This document shows, piece by piece, positions 15,225-23,991 of a stretch of DNA of 28,878 bases. Positions within the stretch are counted from its first letter, which is position 1; every line of letters starts with the position of its first letter. The position numbers were made by a program, and so were the translations under genes. The notes beneath the pieces were generated by a model. That model saw only the letters and a program-made list of their open reading frames with translations. It was not told the origin of the DNA and ran no database searches. The DNA is from Bacillota bacterium (GTDB lineage Bacteria > Bacillota > Clostridia > Acetivibrionales > DSM-1351): the NCBI GenBank assembly GCA_023412275.1, contig JAEYNY010000039.1, forward strand, positions 1 through 28,878. Reading direction: 5' to 3'.

Positions 15225-16235
15225 ATGAAAGCAGTTTTATTACTTGAAGACGGTACATATTTCTCAGGAGAAGGTTTTGGAAAAAGCGGAGAAACAGCCG
15301 GAGAAATTGTTTTTAATACTTGTATGACAGGGTATCAGGAAATAACTACTGACCCTTCCTATAATGGACAGATTGTAACAATGACTTATCCCCTAATCGG
15401 TAACTACGGATTCAATTCTATCGATAATGAATCCTATAAGCCTCATGTTCAGGGCTTTATAGTCAAGGAGCTTTGCTCTACTCCCAGCAACTGGAGAAAT
15501 GACATGGACCCTGACCAATATTTTGCAAAACACAATATTGTAGGTATTAAAAGTATTGATACCAGGGCTCTGACCCAGCATATACGTAAACACGGGAGCA
15601 TGTATGGAATCATATCCACTGAATGCGGGAATCTGGACACTCTCCAAAAGAACCTTGAAAACTATAAAAGTGTCCCAAGAAACCTTGTAATGGAGGTTAC
15701 GTCAAAAACTCCAACTCATATTCCCGGTTCAGGTAAAAAGGTAGTACTACTGGATTTTGGTGTAAAAAGCAACATAATACGTTCTCTTGAAAGCAGAGAC
15801 TGCGATATACACATTCTCCCTGCTTTCAGTACCTTTGATGAAATTATGGAATTTAATCCTGACGGAATTCTTCTTTCCAACGGCCCCGGTGACCCAAGGG
15901 ATTTAACTGTTGCTAAAAAAACAGTTCAAAAACTTTTGGGACTCTCTTTGGGATGCAATGTTAAAAAACTGAAATTTGGTCACCACGGCGGTAATCATCC
16001 TGTTAAGGATTACATTACAGGAAGATGTTATATAACTTCTCAGAATCATAATTATGCAATAGACAGCAGTTCTAACGATGATATTGTAATAACACACAGG
16101 AATGTAAATGATGATACTATTGAAGGCTTCAGACACAAAACGCTTCCATTGATAAGCGTACAGTACCATCCTGAAGCAGCACCGGGTCCGCAGGATTCCG
16201 CATATATTTTTGATGATTTTGTAAAAATGCTATAG
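15225..16235 (+). CDS. carA: carbamoyl phosphate synthase small subunit, lacking the catalytic Cys segment
   Basis: The glutaminase subunit of carbamoyl phosphate synthase, 336 aa. The N-terminal CPSase domain is normal (VFNTCMTGYQEI...IVTMTYPLIGNYGFN...GIKSIDTRALTQHIRKHG). The class I glutaminase domain starts at about residue 171 (KVVLLDFGVKSNI) and keeps LLSNGPGDP, KFGHHGGNHPVKD, SQNHNYAID and VQYHPEA, which carries the triad His315 and Glu317. Between LLG239 and LSLG the usual block of the form xPIFGICLGHQ is absent, so about 14-15 residues including the nucleophile Cys are missing without a frameshift. Relatives are about 350 aa. A protein like this should not hydrolyse glutamine; ammonia use by CarB could remain. 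It may be a true deletion or a sequence error. Confidence 0.93.
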   Translation: MKAVLLLEDGTYFSGEGFGKSGETAGEIVFNTCMTGYQEITTDPSYNGQIVTMTYPLIGNYGFNSIDNESYKPHVQGFIVKELCSTPSNWRNDMDPDQYFAKHNIVGIKSIDTRALTQHIRKHGSMYGIISTECGNLDTLQKNLENYKSVPRNLVMEVTSKTPTHIPGSGKKVVLLDFGVKSNIIRSLESRDCDIHILPAFSTFDEIMEFNPDGILLSNGPGDPRDLTVAKKTVQKLLGLSLGCNVKKLKFGHHGGNHPVKDYITGRCYITSQNHNYAIDSSSNDDIVITHRNVNDDTIEGFRHKTLPLISVQYHPEAAPGPQDSAYIFDDFVKML

Positions 16236-16294
16236 TTTTTTATTTGCAGTTAATACATTATATTACCGCATTGCGGCTCATGGAGGCGAATGGT

Positions 16295-19200
16295 ATGCCA
16301 AGGAATATAAATATAAAAAAGGTTTTGGTAATAGGTTCAGGGCCAATCGTAATAGGCCAGGCTGCAGAGTTTGACTATTCCGGTACTCAAGCCTGCAAGT
16401 CCTTACGGGAAGAAGGTATCGAGGTTGTTCTGATTAACAGTAATCCTGCCACAATTATGACGGATACCCAATCAGCGGATAAGGTATATATTGAACCCAT
16501 TACTCTTGAATTTGTTAAGAAAATCATATACAAGGAAAAGCCTTATGGAATTCTTGCTTCACTTGGCGGTCAAACCGGCCTTAACATGGCTGTTGAACTG
16601 GCTGAAGACGGAATTCTTGATGAGCTTAACATAGAACTTCTGGGAACTTCCCTCTCCTCTATAAAAAAAGCAGAGGACAGAGAACTTTTCAAGGAGACAA
16701 TGCAAGAAATTGACGAAAAGGTTGCACCAAGTAAAATTGTAACAACCATGCAGGATGCTATTGAATTTGCACAAGAAATTGGATTCCCTATTATTATCAG
16801 ACCAGCTTATACACTGGGAGGTTCCGGTGGTGGGATTGCAAATAATATGGAAGAATTTAAATATATTTGCGGAAAAGGCCTCAAACTCAGTATGATTAGG
16901 CAGGTCCTTCTTGAACAGAGCGTTGCGGGCTGGAAAGAAATTGAATATGAAGTAATGCGTGATAGCAATGACAACTGCATTATCATATGTAATATGGAAA
17001 ACTTTGACCCGGTTGGAGTACATACCGGTGACAGTATAGTTGTTGCTCCGAGCCAGACCCTGTCTGACGTTGAATATCAGATGCTTAGAACCGCTTCTAT
17101 AAAGATAATAAGGGCTTTGGATATAAAGGGCGGCTGCAACATACAGTTTGCATTAAATCCAGACAGCTTTGAGTATGTTGTTATTGAGGTGAATCCAAGA
17201 GTCAGCCGTTCAAGTGCATTGGCATCAAAAGCCACCGGATACCCAATTGCCAGAGTTACGGCAAAAATAGCTATCGGAATGACACTTGACGAAATAAAGA
17301 ACTCCGTTACAAAAACCACCAGTGCGTGCTTTGAGCCGTCCTTGGACTATGTTGTAACCAAGGTTCCCCGTTGGCCTTTTGACAAGTTTGCCAATGCTGA
17401 CAGAAGCCTTGGAACACAGATGAAGGCTACAGGCGAGGTTATGGCCATCGGACGTACCTTTGAGGAATCCCTGCTTAAAGCAATTGACTCTCTTGATATA
17501 AAATTTAATTATCAGTTAGGGCTCAGCCTGTTTGACAGCATGAGCCGGGAAGACCTTGTTGAATATATAAAGCACCCAAGTGATCAACGAATATTCGCAA
17601 TTTGTAAAGCAATTCAAAAGGGTGTTTCAGCAGGTGAAATAGTCAGAATTACAAAAATTGACGACTTCTTTATAAGAAAATTAAAAAAGATAGTAAGGCT
17701 TGGGGAAGAAATAACAAATGCAGGTATTGCGTGGCTTGATTATGATTTATATGCAAGAGCAAAGAAAATAGGGTTTGGCGATTCGTATATAGCCAATCTA
17801 GCAAACGTACCTCTTGAAAAAATACTTGAATTAAGACAAAAGTATCCTATTAATCCGGTTTACAAGATTGTTGATACCTGTGCAGGTGAATTCGAAGCCG
17901 CCACCCCGTACTATTATTCAACATATGAGGAAAGAGACGATGTTGAGGTTACCACAGGTGATAAGGTTCTGGTTATAGGCTCAGGCCCAATCAGAATCGG
18001 TCAGGGTATTGAATTCGACTATTGCAGTGTTCATTCCGTTGAAACCCTTAAAGAAATGGGAATTGAATCAATTATTATAAATAATAATCCCGAAACTGTA
18101 AGTACCGACTTTGATACCTCCGACAAGCTGTATTTTGAACCGCTTACAAAGGAATGTGTTCTGGATATTATAGAAAAGGAAAAACCTCTTGGGGTTATTG
18201 TTCAGTTTGGAGGTCAGACTGCAATAAATCTGGCTGAAACCCTGCATCAGGAAGGTGTTAATATTCTTGGAACCTCAGTACATAGCATTGATGTTGCAGA
18301 GGATAGAGATAAATTCTTAAAGCTTCTGGAATCTTTGGATATTCCTATTCCGGAAGGTAATACAGCCTTTTCCTTTCAACATGCAAAGGAGATTGCCAAT
18401 AAAATCGGTTATCCTGTTCTGGTAAGGCCATCTTACGTACTTGGAGGCCGTGCCATGGAAATTGTATATAACGACAAGACCCTTGAAGAATATATCACTA
18501 TGGCTTCGGAAATTTCCACTGAACATCCTATATTAATCGACAAATATGTAGTTGGTAAAGAAATGGAAGTTGATGGAATATGTGATGAAAATGAGGTTCT
18601 TATTCCGGGAATCATGGAACATATAGAACGTGCGGGAGTTCACTCCGGAGACAGTATTGCCGTATATCCTCCGAGAAATCTTTCTCAAAAGGTTAAAGAT
18701 ACCATTGAGGACTATACTATCCGTCTTGCCAAGGCAATGAAAGTAAAAGGTTTGTTTAATATACAATTTGTTATGGATAGCAATGAAAAAGTATATGTAA
18801 TTGAGGTTAATCCCCGTGCCAGCAGAACTGTCCCTATAATGAGCAAGATAACGGGAATTCCTATGGTAGGTGTAGCCACTAAGTTGATTATGGGCAAAAC
18901 CCTTAAAGAATTGGGTTATAAAAACGGGCTGGCAAAAGAAACCGATTTTTATGCAGTAAAAGCACCTGTCTTTTCATTTGCAAAGCTGACTACAGTTGAT
19001 ACATTCCTGGGGCCTGAAATGAAATCTACAGGTGAGGTAATGGGTGTTGACAAAGATTACTACAATGCATTGTACAAGGCTGTCGCTGCTTCCGGTACTA
19101 AGATACCCTCCGGCGGAAATGTACTTTTGTCGGTTGCAGACAGAGATAAGACCGAGTGCCGCGATATAGCTAATAAATTACTGGAGCTTGGGTTCAGACT

Positions 19201-19507
19201 TTCGGCTACTAAAGGAACATATGAAGCATTAAAGTATGCAAACCTTCCTGTTGAATTTATTGAAGATGAAAAAGTTCTTGATTTGATTAAGGAAGATAAT
19301 ATAACACTGGTAATTAATACACCTACAAGAGGCAAAATGCCTGAAAGAAAAGGTTTTGCCCTTAGAAGAACCGCCATGGAATACAATATTCCGTGTATAA
19401 CTTCTCTGGATACAACCAATGCGGTTTTAAGTATTCTGGAACGCCTCATAGCAGACAATAAGGCCGACGTTTATGCCCTTGATGAATATTCGGTATATAG
19501 AGGATAA
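16295..19507 (+). CDS. carB: carbamoyl phosphate synthase large subunit
   Basis: A 1070-aa synthetase of normal length that makes carbamoyl phosphate from bicarbonate, ammonia and two ATP. Two homologous ATP-grasp halves are evident. The first opens with KKVLVIGSGPIVIGQAAEFDYSG and has RPAYTLGGSGGG and VIEVNPRVSRSSALASKATG. The second opens with KVLVIGSGPIRIGQGIEFDY and has RPSYVLGGRAM and VIEVNPRASRTVPIMSK. The C-terminal MGS-like allosteric domain (about residue 935 on) contains LSATKGTYEAL. ATG 16295 follows GGAGGCGAATGGT; earlier in-frame ATGs include the ribosome site. It lies 59 nt after carA. It has no visible defect, in contrast to its small subunit. Confidence 0.97.
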   Translation: MPRNINIKKVLVIGSGPIVIGQAAEFDYSGTQACKSLREEGIEVVLINSNPATIMTDTQSADKVYIEPITLEFVKKIIYKEKPYGILASLGGQTGLNMAVELAEDGILDELNIELLGTSLSSIKKAEDRELFKETMQEIDEKVAPSKIVTTMQDAIEFAQEIGFPIIIRPAYTLGGSGGGIANNMEEFKYICGKGLKLSMIRQVLLEQSVAGWKEIEYEVMRDSNDNCIIICNMENFDPVGVHTGDSIVVAPSQTLSDVEYQMLRTASIKIIRALDIKGGCNIQFALNPDSFEYVVIEVNPRVSRSSALASKATGYPIARVTAKIAIGMTLDEIKNSVTKTTSACFEPSLDYVVTKVPRWPFDKFANADRSLGTQMKATGEVMAIGRTFEESLLKAIDSLDIKFNYQLGLSLFDSMSREDLVEYIKHPSDQRIFAICKAIQKGVSAGEIVRITKIDDFFIRKLKKIVRLGEEITNAGIAWLDYDLYARAKKIGFGDSYIANLANVPLEKILELRQKYPINPVYKIVDTCAGEFEAATPYYYSTYEERDDVEVTTGDKVLVIGSGPIRIGQGIEFDYCSVHSVETLKEMGIESIIINNNPETVSTDFDTSDKLYFEPLTKECVLDIIEKEKPLGVIVQFGGQTAINLAETLHQEGVNILGTSVHSIDVAEDRDKFLKLLESLDIPIPEGNTAFSFQHAKEIANKIGYPVLVRPSYVLGGRAMEIVYNDKTLEEYITMASEISTEHPILIDKYVVGKEMEVDGICDENEVLIPGIMEHIERAGVHSGDSIAVYPPRNLSQKVKDTIEDYTIRLAKAMKVKGLFNIQFVMDSNEKVYVIEVNPRASRTVPIMSKITGIPMVGVATKLIMGKTLKELGYKNGLAKETDFYAVKAPVFSFAKLTTVDTFLGPEMKSTGEVMGVDKDYYNALYKAVAASGTKIPSGGNVLLSVADRDKTECRDIANKLLELGFRLSATKGTYEALKYANLPVEFIEDEKVLDLIKEDNITLVINTPTRGKMPERKGFALRRTAMEYNIPCITSLDTTNAVLSILERLIADNKADVYALDEYSVYRG

Positions 19508-19537
19508 AATCTATTTATATTTATGGAGGTAATTGTT

Positions 19538-20455
19538 ATGAAACATTTATTAAGTCTTAATGATTTGAGCACTGATGAGATACATGATTTATTAAAGCTT
19601 TCGGCAAAGCTTAAAAGGCAGACCAAGGAAGGAGTACAGCACCACCTTCTGAAGGGTAAGACACTTGGAATGATCTTCACAAAGTCATCCACCAGAACCA
19701 GAGTTTCCTTTGAAGTTGGTATGTATCAACTGGGTGGGTATTCCCTATTTTTAAGCTCAAACGATATACAACTTGGGCGGGGTGAGTCTATTTTTGATAC
19801 TGCTAATGTTCTGTCCCGTTACATAGACGGAATTATGATAAGAACCTTCAAGCAAAGCGATGTTGAAGACCTTGCAAAGTACGGAAGTATCCCGGTAATA
19901 AACGGCTTAACTGATGAAATGCACCCGTGTCAGATACTTGCGGATTTGCTGACTGTTTATGAACACAAAGGGAAACTTGAGGGTCTAAAGCTTGCATACA
20001 TAGGCGACGGAAATAATGTTGCCCACTCCCTTTTACATGGCTGTGCCAAAACAGGAATGGACATTGCAATAGCTTCTCCTAAAGGCTATGAATGTGATAG
20101 CAGATATGTGGATGAAGCAAAAGAAGCTGCAAAATCCAGCGGTTCCAACGTAGTACTAACTCAAGACCCTGTTGAAGCAATTGCTAATGCGGACGTTGTT
20201 TATGCAGATACATGGATAAGCATGGGTCAGGAAGATCAGAAGGAAGAAAAGCTTAATATATTCATGCCTTATCAGATTAATTCTCAGTTGTTTTCTAAAG
20301 CAAAAGAGGACGCGATATTCCTTCACTGCTTGCCGGCCTACAGAGGTTACGAAGTAACTGAGGATGTTATTGACGGTGCCCAATCTGTTATTTTTGACGA
20401 AGCAGAAAATCGTCTACACGCTCAGAAGGCAGTAATGGCAACCCTAATGGGTTAA
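19538..20455 (+). CDS. argF: ornithine carbamoyltransferase
   Basis: A 305-aa transferase joining carbamoyl phosphate and ornithine to citrulline. The carbamoyl phosphate site is SSTRTRVSFEVG, followed by the conserved HPCQILADL and the ornithine-side LHCLPAYRG. The DTWISMGQE loop is also typical. ATG 19538 follows GGAGG by 8 nt; an in-frame ATG 15 nt earlier contains that ribosome site. It directly follows carB (30 nt), so the carbamoyl phosphate made by CarAB is likely intended for arginine rather than pyrimidines. Confidence 0.97.
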   Translation: MKHLLSLNDLSTDEIHDLLKLSAKLKRQTKEGVQHHLLKGKTLGMIFTKSSTRTRVSFEVGMYQLGGYSLFLSSNDIQLGRGESIFDTANVLSRYIDGIMIRTFKQSDVEDLAKYGSIPVINGLTDEMHPCQILADLLTVYEHKGKLEGLKLAYIGDGNNVAHSLLHGCAKTGMDIAIASPKGYECDSRYVDEAKEAAKSSGSNVVLTQDPVEAIANADVVYADTWISMGQEDQKEEKLNIFMPYQINSQLFSKAKEDAIFLHCLPAYRGYEVTEDVIDGAQSVIFDEAENRLHAQKAVMATLMG

Positions 20456-20475
20456 AATCAGAATGAGGGATCAAC

Positions 20476-20952
20476 ATGAATTATTCATTTATTATAAGAA
20501 AAGCTACTATAGAAGATGCCCCTGCTATTGCAACTATTATACAGGAAGCTTTTAAGAAATATATGCAAGATGCAGGTTTATCTGTAATGATGGATGCTTT
20601 GACAGAAAGTATCGGTACTATAGAAGCAGATATTGCTGAAAAAGAAGTTTACATAGCCCTTATTGATGATAATCCGGTAGGTACCATCAGAATTAAAATG
20701 TTGCCGGACAAAACTGCCTATATAAGCCGTTTCGGAGTCATGCTTGACTATCATAACATTGGTATAGGAAAGTCCCTGATGAACCTTGCTGATAAGATTC
20801 TTAAATCTCACGGGGTGAAAAAGGTAAGTCTTCATACTGCTTCAAAATACCGAGACCTTATTCGGTTCTATTACGGCAGAGGCTTTTACGTAGAATCTAC
20901 CAGTACAGACAGGGGCTACATAAGAGCATTACTGGTAAAAGAATATAATTAG
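20476..20952 (+). CDS. GNAT family N-acetyltransferase
   Basis: A 158-aa acetyltransferase. The N-terminal beta strand (FIIRKATIEDAPAIATIIQEAF) is followed by a central strand (VYIALIDDNPVGTIRIK), the acetyl-CoA site R/Q-x-x-G-x-G/A written here as YHNIGIGKSLMNLA, and a C-terminal FYYGRGF motif. It starts 20 nt after argF with GAGGGATC as ribosome site and is followed by a terminator, so it belongs to the arginine transcript. Its substrate is unknown. An N-acetylglutamate-synthase-like role is conceivable by location and by resemblance in size to short ArgA enzymes, but nothing in the sequence proves it. Confidence 0.85.
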   Translation: MNYSFIIRKATIEDAPAIATIIQEAFKKYMQDAGLSVMMDALTESIGTIEADIAEKEVYIALIDDNPVGTIRIKMLPDKTAYISRFGVMLDYHNIGIGKSLMNLADKILKSHGVKKVSLHTASKYRDLIRFYYGRGFYVESTSTDRGYIRALLVKEYN

Positions 20953-20966
20953 GCTTATATAAATTC

Positions 20967-21013
20967 AGGGGGCATGAAAGTCCAAAAAACTTTCATACCC
21001 CCTCTTTTGTTTA
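20967..21013. terminator. terminator after the arginine operon
   Basis: AGGGGGCATGAAAGT (20967-20981) pairs with ACTTTCATACCCCCT (20989-21003) with one C-A mismatch and a 7-nt loop, followed by CTTTTGTTTA. The SPOCS gene converges on it from the right, so it may act both ways. Confidence 0.88.
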
Positions 21014-21036
21014 TTCAGTAATATTAATCTTATTTT

Positions 21037-21639
21037 TTATGGGCAGATATTACACTTTTCAGGTTTTACAGTTATTTGTATAGGCCTTAGTACTTTAAGG
21101 TCAATCTTTACGATAACCTTTTCTCTTAATTTCTTATACTGCGTAACTGAACCTTTTTCCCAAATTGGATCTTCCAGAATATCTATCTCGCAGGAATCTT
21201 CTACGTCAGCATATTCTATCTCAAAATCATCACCGGGGCGAGCTCCGGGAACCTCAATAAAACATGCGAATGGTATATTAACTGCAACATGCCTTACATC
21301 TCCGTAATAGCTGTCGTACTTCTGGTAGCCGTAATAAAAATCACTTTTACCCTCATAAGTTTTGTAGTTGATATTCTTATGCAAAATACCATTAATAAGA
21401 ACCTTGTTTTTACATACGTGTACTATGAGGTCCCTTATCTCTTTGTGAATATCCTTGATTTCAACAGCCGGATACTGTTCAGGGAATGGAATAACACATT
21501 CCACTAAAGTTTGGCAGCTGTTTCTACCAATGACCTCAGGTACTTTAATGCACTTTTCACCGAATTTTTTTCCTCCGTCATAATCAAATTCTTCGTTGCC
21601 ACAACACGGGCTTTTTTGATTGATTTCAAATTGTGACAT
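21037..21639 (-). CDS. SPOCS/DUF3794 domain protein
   Basis: A 200-aa protein with one SPOCS (DUF3794) domain. The core is visible as NKVLINGILHKNINYKTY, then HVAVNIPFACFIEVPGARPGDDFEIEYA and a C-terminal strand KVIVKIDLKVLRPIQI. The family is found in clostridial and bacillar spore-coat or envelope proteins (for example SafA-associated and LysM-linked). Cys pairs at both ends (PCCGNEE near residues 11-17 and a final CNICP) could bind metal or form disulfides. AGAAAGGA lies about 8 nt upstream of ATG 21639. It is transcribed divergently from cooS. Confidence 0.82.
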   Translation of the reverse strand: MSQFEINQKSPCCGNEEFDYDGGKKFGEKCIKVPEVIGRNSCQTLVECVIPFPEQYPAVEIKDIHKEIRDLIVHVCKNKVLINGILHKNINYKTYEGKSDFYYGYQKYDSYYGDVRHVAVNIPFACFIEVPGARPGDDFEIEYADVEDSCEIDILEDPIWEKGSVTQYKKLREKVIVKIDLKVLRPIQITVKPEKCNICP

Positions 21640-21689
21640 TTTTCTAATCCTTTCTAAAATATTTGTTCCTAATATATACTATTTTTCTT

Positions 21690-21728
21690 AATGCAAAAAG
21701 TTGCATTATGTAAACTACTTTTTATAAA
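21690..21728 (+). promoter_or_regulatory. candidate cooS promoter with inverted repeat
   Basis: AATGCAA-AAAG-TTGCATT (21690-21707) is a perfect 7-bp inverted repeat. Its right arm includes a -35-like TTGCAT (21701-21706), followed after 16 nt by TATAAA (21723-21728). The repeat could be an operator for cooS or for the divergent SPOCS gene. No known regulator consensus is matched with confidence. Confidence 0.4.
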
Positions 21729-21826
21729 TTTTTATAATTTATATAAAGTCAGACACTTAGCTATGCATACTGAAATCCATAATTGTACAACATATATATG
21801 AAATTACAATTTAGGAGGCTTTTTTA

Positions 21827-23959
21827 ATGTCAGATAAGGATATAAAAAACTCTTTTGAAAAAAGTGCCGGAACTATGAGGGGAGATAACACAACCTTCGG
21901 TTCAAAGCTTACAAAAGAAGACTCAAATGATCCCAACACTCACTCAGATATTCATAATCGTATCAAGATTGATTATGACAAGATTGAAAAATCTCCGTCA
22001 ATGGAAGAAGTTCACAAGTGGCAAAGAGAGCACATTAAGAAAAATGACCAGTCCAAGGAAGGTTATCCTCTTAACGTTATTATCGATCCTGCTATGAGAG
22101 AAATGTACCAGGTTGTACACGACTCCGGAATGACGAATGTATTTGACAGGTTCAGTCAACAGCAGCCAATTCAATGTAAGTTCTGTATTGAAGGTCTTTC
22201 CTGTCAGCTTTGTGCAAACGGTCCTTGCCGTATTAATGACAAAGTCCCTAGAGGAACCTGTGGTGTTGACGCACACACAATGGTCGCCAGAAACTTTATG
22301 TATCGTCATGTAACAATAGGTACTTCCGCGAATATATTCCACTGTCATCAAGCTGCAAGAACTTTGAAGGCGGCCGGAGAACACCCTGAAAGCGGACTTA
22401 AAATAAGAGATCCTGAAAAGTTAAAGAAATATGCTGATATGGCAGGCCTAAATGCTAATCAGCCTATTGAAAAACTGGCAGTAGAATTTGCAACATGGGT
22501 CATAGATGATATTCACGCTCCGTACCATGTTCCGTCAAAGGCTGTAGAAGCCTTTGCTCCGACTCAACGTAAGGAACTTTGGAACAAGTTGGGTTTATTC
22601 CCCGGAGGGGGTTACAGCGAAGTAGCCTATGCTCAGACACGTTGTATGACAAACTTTACTTCAGATCCTGTTGAATTCCTTTTAAACAGTGTACGTCTTG
22701 GAGTTGCAAATGAATATCAAGGACTGTTCCTTTTGGATATTATACAAGAAATCCTTATGGGGACTCAGGAAATTGTCCAAAAGAAGCAGAACATGGGATT
22801 ACTGAAAGAAAATATGATAAATGTTGTAACCAACGGACATATGCCATTACTTGCGCACGTTGCAATCGACTTAGCATCAACCGATGAGTGGCAGCAAAAA
22901 GCCAAGGCAGCAGGTGCAGACGGAATTCAGATACTGGGCCATGTCTGTGAAGGCCAGCAGTTGATGAACTATCAAGGAACACATAACCAGAAGGCTTATG
23001 GAGGTCAGGAAGGTGAATGGCTGTCTCAGGAATATCTCCTTGCAACAGGAGTTGTTGACCTGTTCATGTTTGACTATAACTGTACCGTTCCTACCATGCC
23101 TTTGTTTGCAAAAAGATTCGGTACAAAGCTATTAAGTACCCACCCTGTTATACAGCTTCAGGGAACAGAAACTTTGGACTTTGTTCCTGAAAAGATGAAC
23201 CAGCAAGCTTCAAAAGCACTGGATATGGCAATTGATGCCTTCAAACAACGTAAATCAGAAAATAGGAAATCCTATATTCCACCTCATGTTTCGGATTGTA
23301 CAGTTGGTTTCAGTACTGAACCTATCAGAAATGCTCTTGGCGGTAGCTTTGACCCTCTTATTGAACAGATAGCAAACGGTAATATCAGAGGTATTGCCAC
23401 TATAGTTGGGTGTACCACAGCCCGCTTTGGTCAGGGTGGAAGTAATATATTCAAGATAACAAAAGGGCTTATTGCCAATAACATTCTGGTTCTTTCAGGC
23501 GGATGTACTTCTTCTGTAATGGAATACACCGGGTTAACAGACCCAAAAGCTGCAGACGAATGCGGCGAGGGTTTGAAGGCAGTCTGCAAACAACTTGGTA
23601 TACCTCCGGTGCTTTCATATGGTGCTTGTGTAGATATCGGAAAAATGACTCATACCGCCAAAGAGCTTGCGGATGCCCTCAAAGTGGATACAAACAAGCT
23701 GCCACTGGTAATCGGAGCGCCTGAATACCTTGAACAAAAAGCCGTGGCAGACGCATGTACCGCAGTAGCTCTTGGCTGGCTTGTGCATATAGCTCCCGTA
23801 CCTTCTATTACCGGTAGTGATGTAGTTGTAAAAACCCTTACCGAGACAACAGAGACTCTTGGTTTAGGTAAGGTAGTAGTAGAACTGGATGCTGAGAAAA
23901 CTATTCAAATTTATGTTGACCACATAGAAAAGAAACGTAAAGAATTGGGCTTGAACTAA
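21827..23959 (+). CDS. divergent anaerobic CO dehydrogenase catalytic subunit (CooS-like)
   Basis: A 710-aa Ni-Fe-S carbon monoxide dehydrogenase homologue, with about 78 residues more before the first cluster Cys than the Carboxydothermus CODH-II enzyme. The D-cluster region has Cys117 and Cys120 (CKFC) but Ser125 where CODH-II has its second D-cluster Cys. B-cluster ligands are Cys126, 129, 134 and 145. All expected C-cluster ligands appear: His338, Cys374, Cys419, Cys529, Cys560 and Cys601, with Lys638 as the acid/base Lys. However, the histidine cluster is changed: Asn169 where CODH-II has His93, Gln175 for His99, Arg178 for His102, with His172 kept. No cooC, cooF or acsB lies nearby; a small cupin gene follows. 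Whether it oxidises CO is uncertain. Confidence 0.88.
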   Translation: MSDKDIKNSFEKSAGTMRGDNTTFGSKLTKEDSNDPNTHSDIHNRIKIDYDKIEKSPSMEEVHKWQREHIKKNDQSKEGYPLNVIIDPAMREMYQVVHDSGMTNVFDRFSQQQPIQCKFCIEGLSCQLCANGPCRINDKVPRGTCGVDAHTMVARNFMYRHVTIGTSANIFHCHQAARTLKAAGEHPESGLKIRDPEKLKKYADMAGLNANQPIEKLAVEFATWVIDDIHAPYHVPSKAVEAFAPTQRKELWNKLGLFPGGGYSEVAYAQTRCMTNFTSDPVEFLLNSVRLGVANEYQGLFLLDIIQEILMGTQEIVQKKQNMGLLKENMINVVTNGHMPLLAHVAIDLASTDEWQQKAKAAGADGIQILGHVCEGQQLMNYQGTHNQKAYGGQEGEWLSQEYLLATGVVDLFMFDYNCTVPTMPLFAKRFGTKLLSTHPVIQLQGTETLDFVPEKMNQQASKALDMAIDAFKQRKSENRKSYIPPHVSDCTVGFSTEPIRNALGGSFDPLIEQIANGNIRGIATIVGCTTARFGQGGSNIFKITKGLIANNILVLSGGCTSSVMEYTGLTDPKAADECGEGLKAVCKQLGIPPVLSYGACVDIGKMTHTAKELADALKVDTNKLPLVIGAPEYLEQKAVADACTAVALGWLVHIAPVPSITGSDVVVKTLTETTETLGLGKVVVELDAEKTIQIYVDHIEKKRKELGLN

Positions 23960-23991
23960 TACCATTTGTAACATTGGAAAGGAGAACCGGA

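Noticed and set aside
15948..15956. Cys244 in the LSLGCN stretch of CarA as a replacement nucleophile
   Set aside because: It aligns with the helix after the nucleophile elbow (position of ALGAKT in other CarA), has no G-x-C-x-G-H-Q surroundings, and is not expected to reach the triad.
16559..17023. 154-codon frame antisense to carB
   Set aside because: It lies wholly inside carB, has no ribosome site or family resemblance, and follows from the codon use of carB.
21690..21707. Inverted repeat upstream of cooS as a classical FNR/CRP site
   Set aside because: It has the wrong half-site orientation (ATGCAA/TTGCAT rather than TTGAT/ATCAA).
22755..23045. 96-codon frame antisense to cooS
   Set aside because: It is a shadow of cooS with no initiation signal or recognisable domain.
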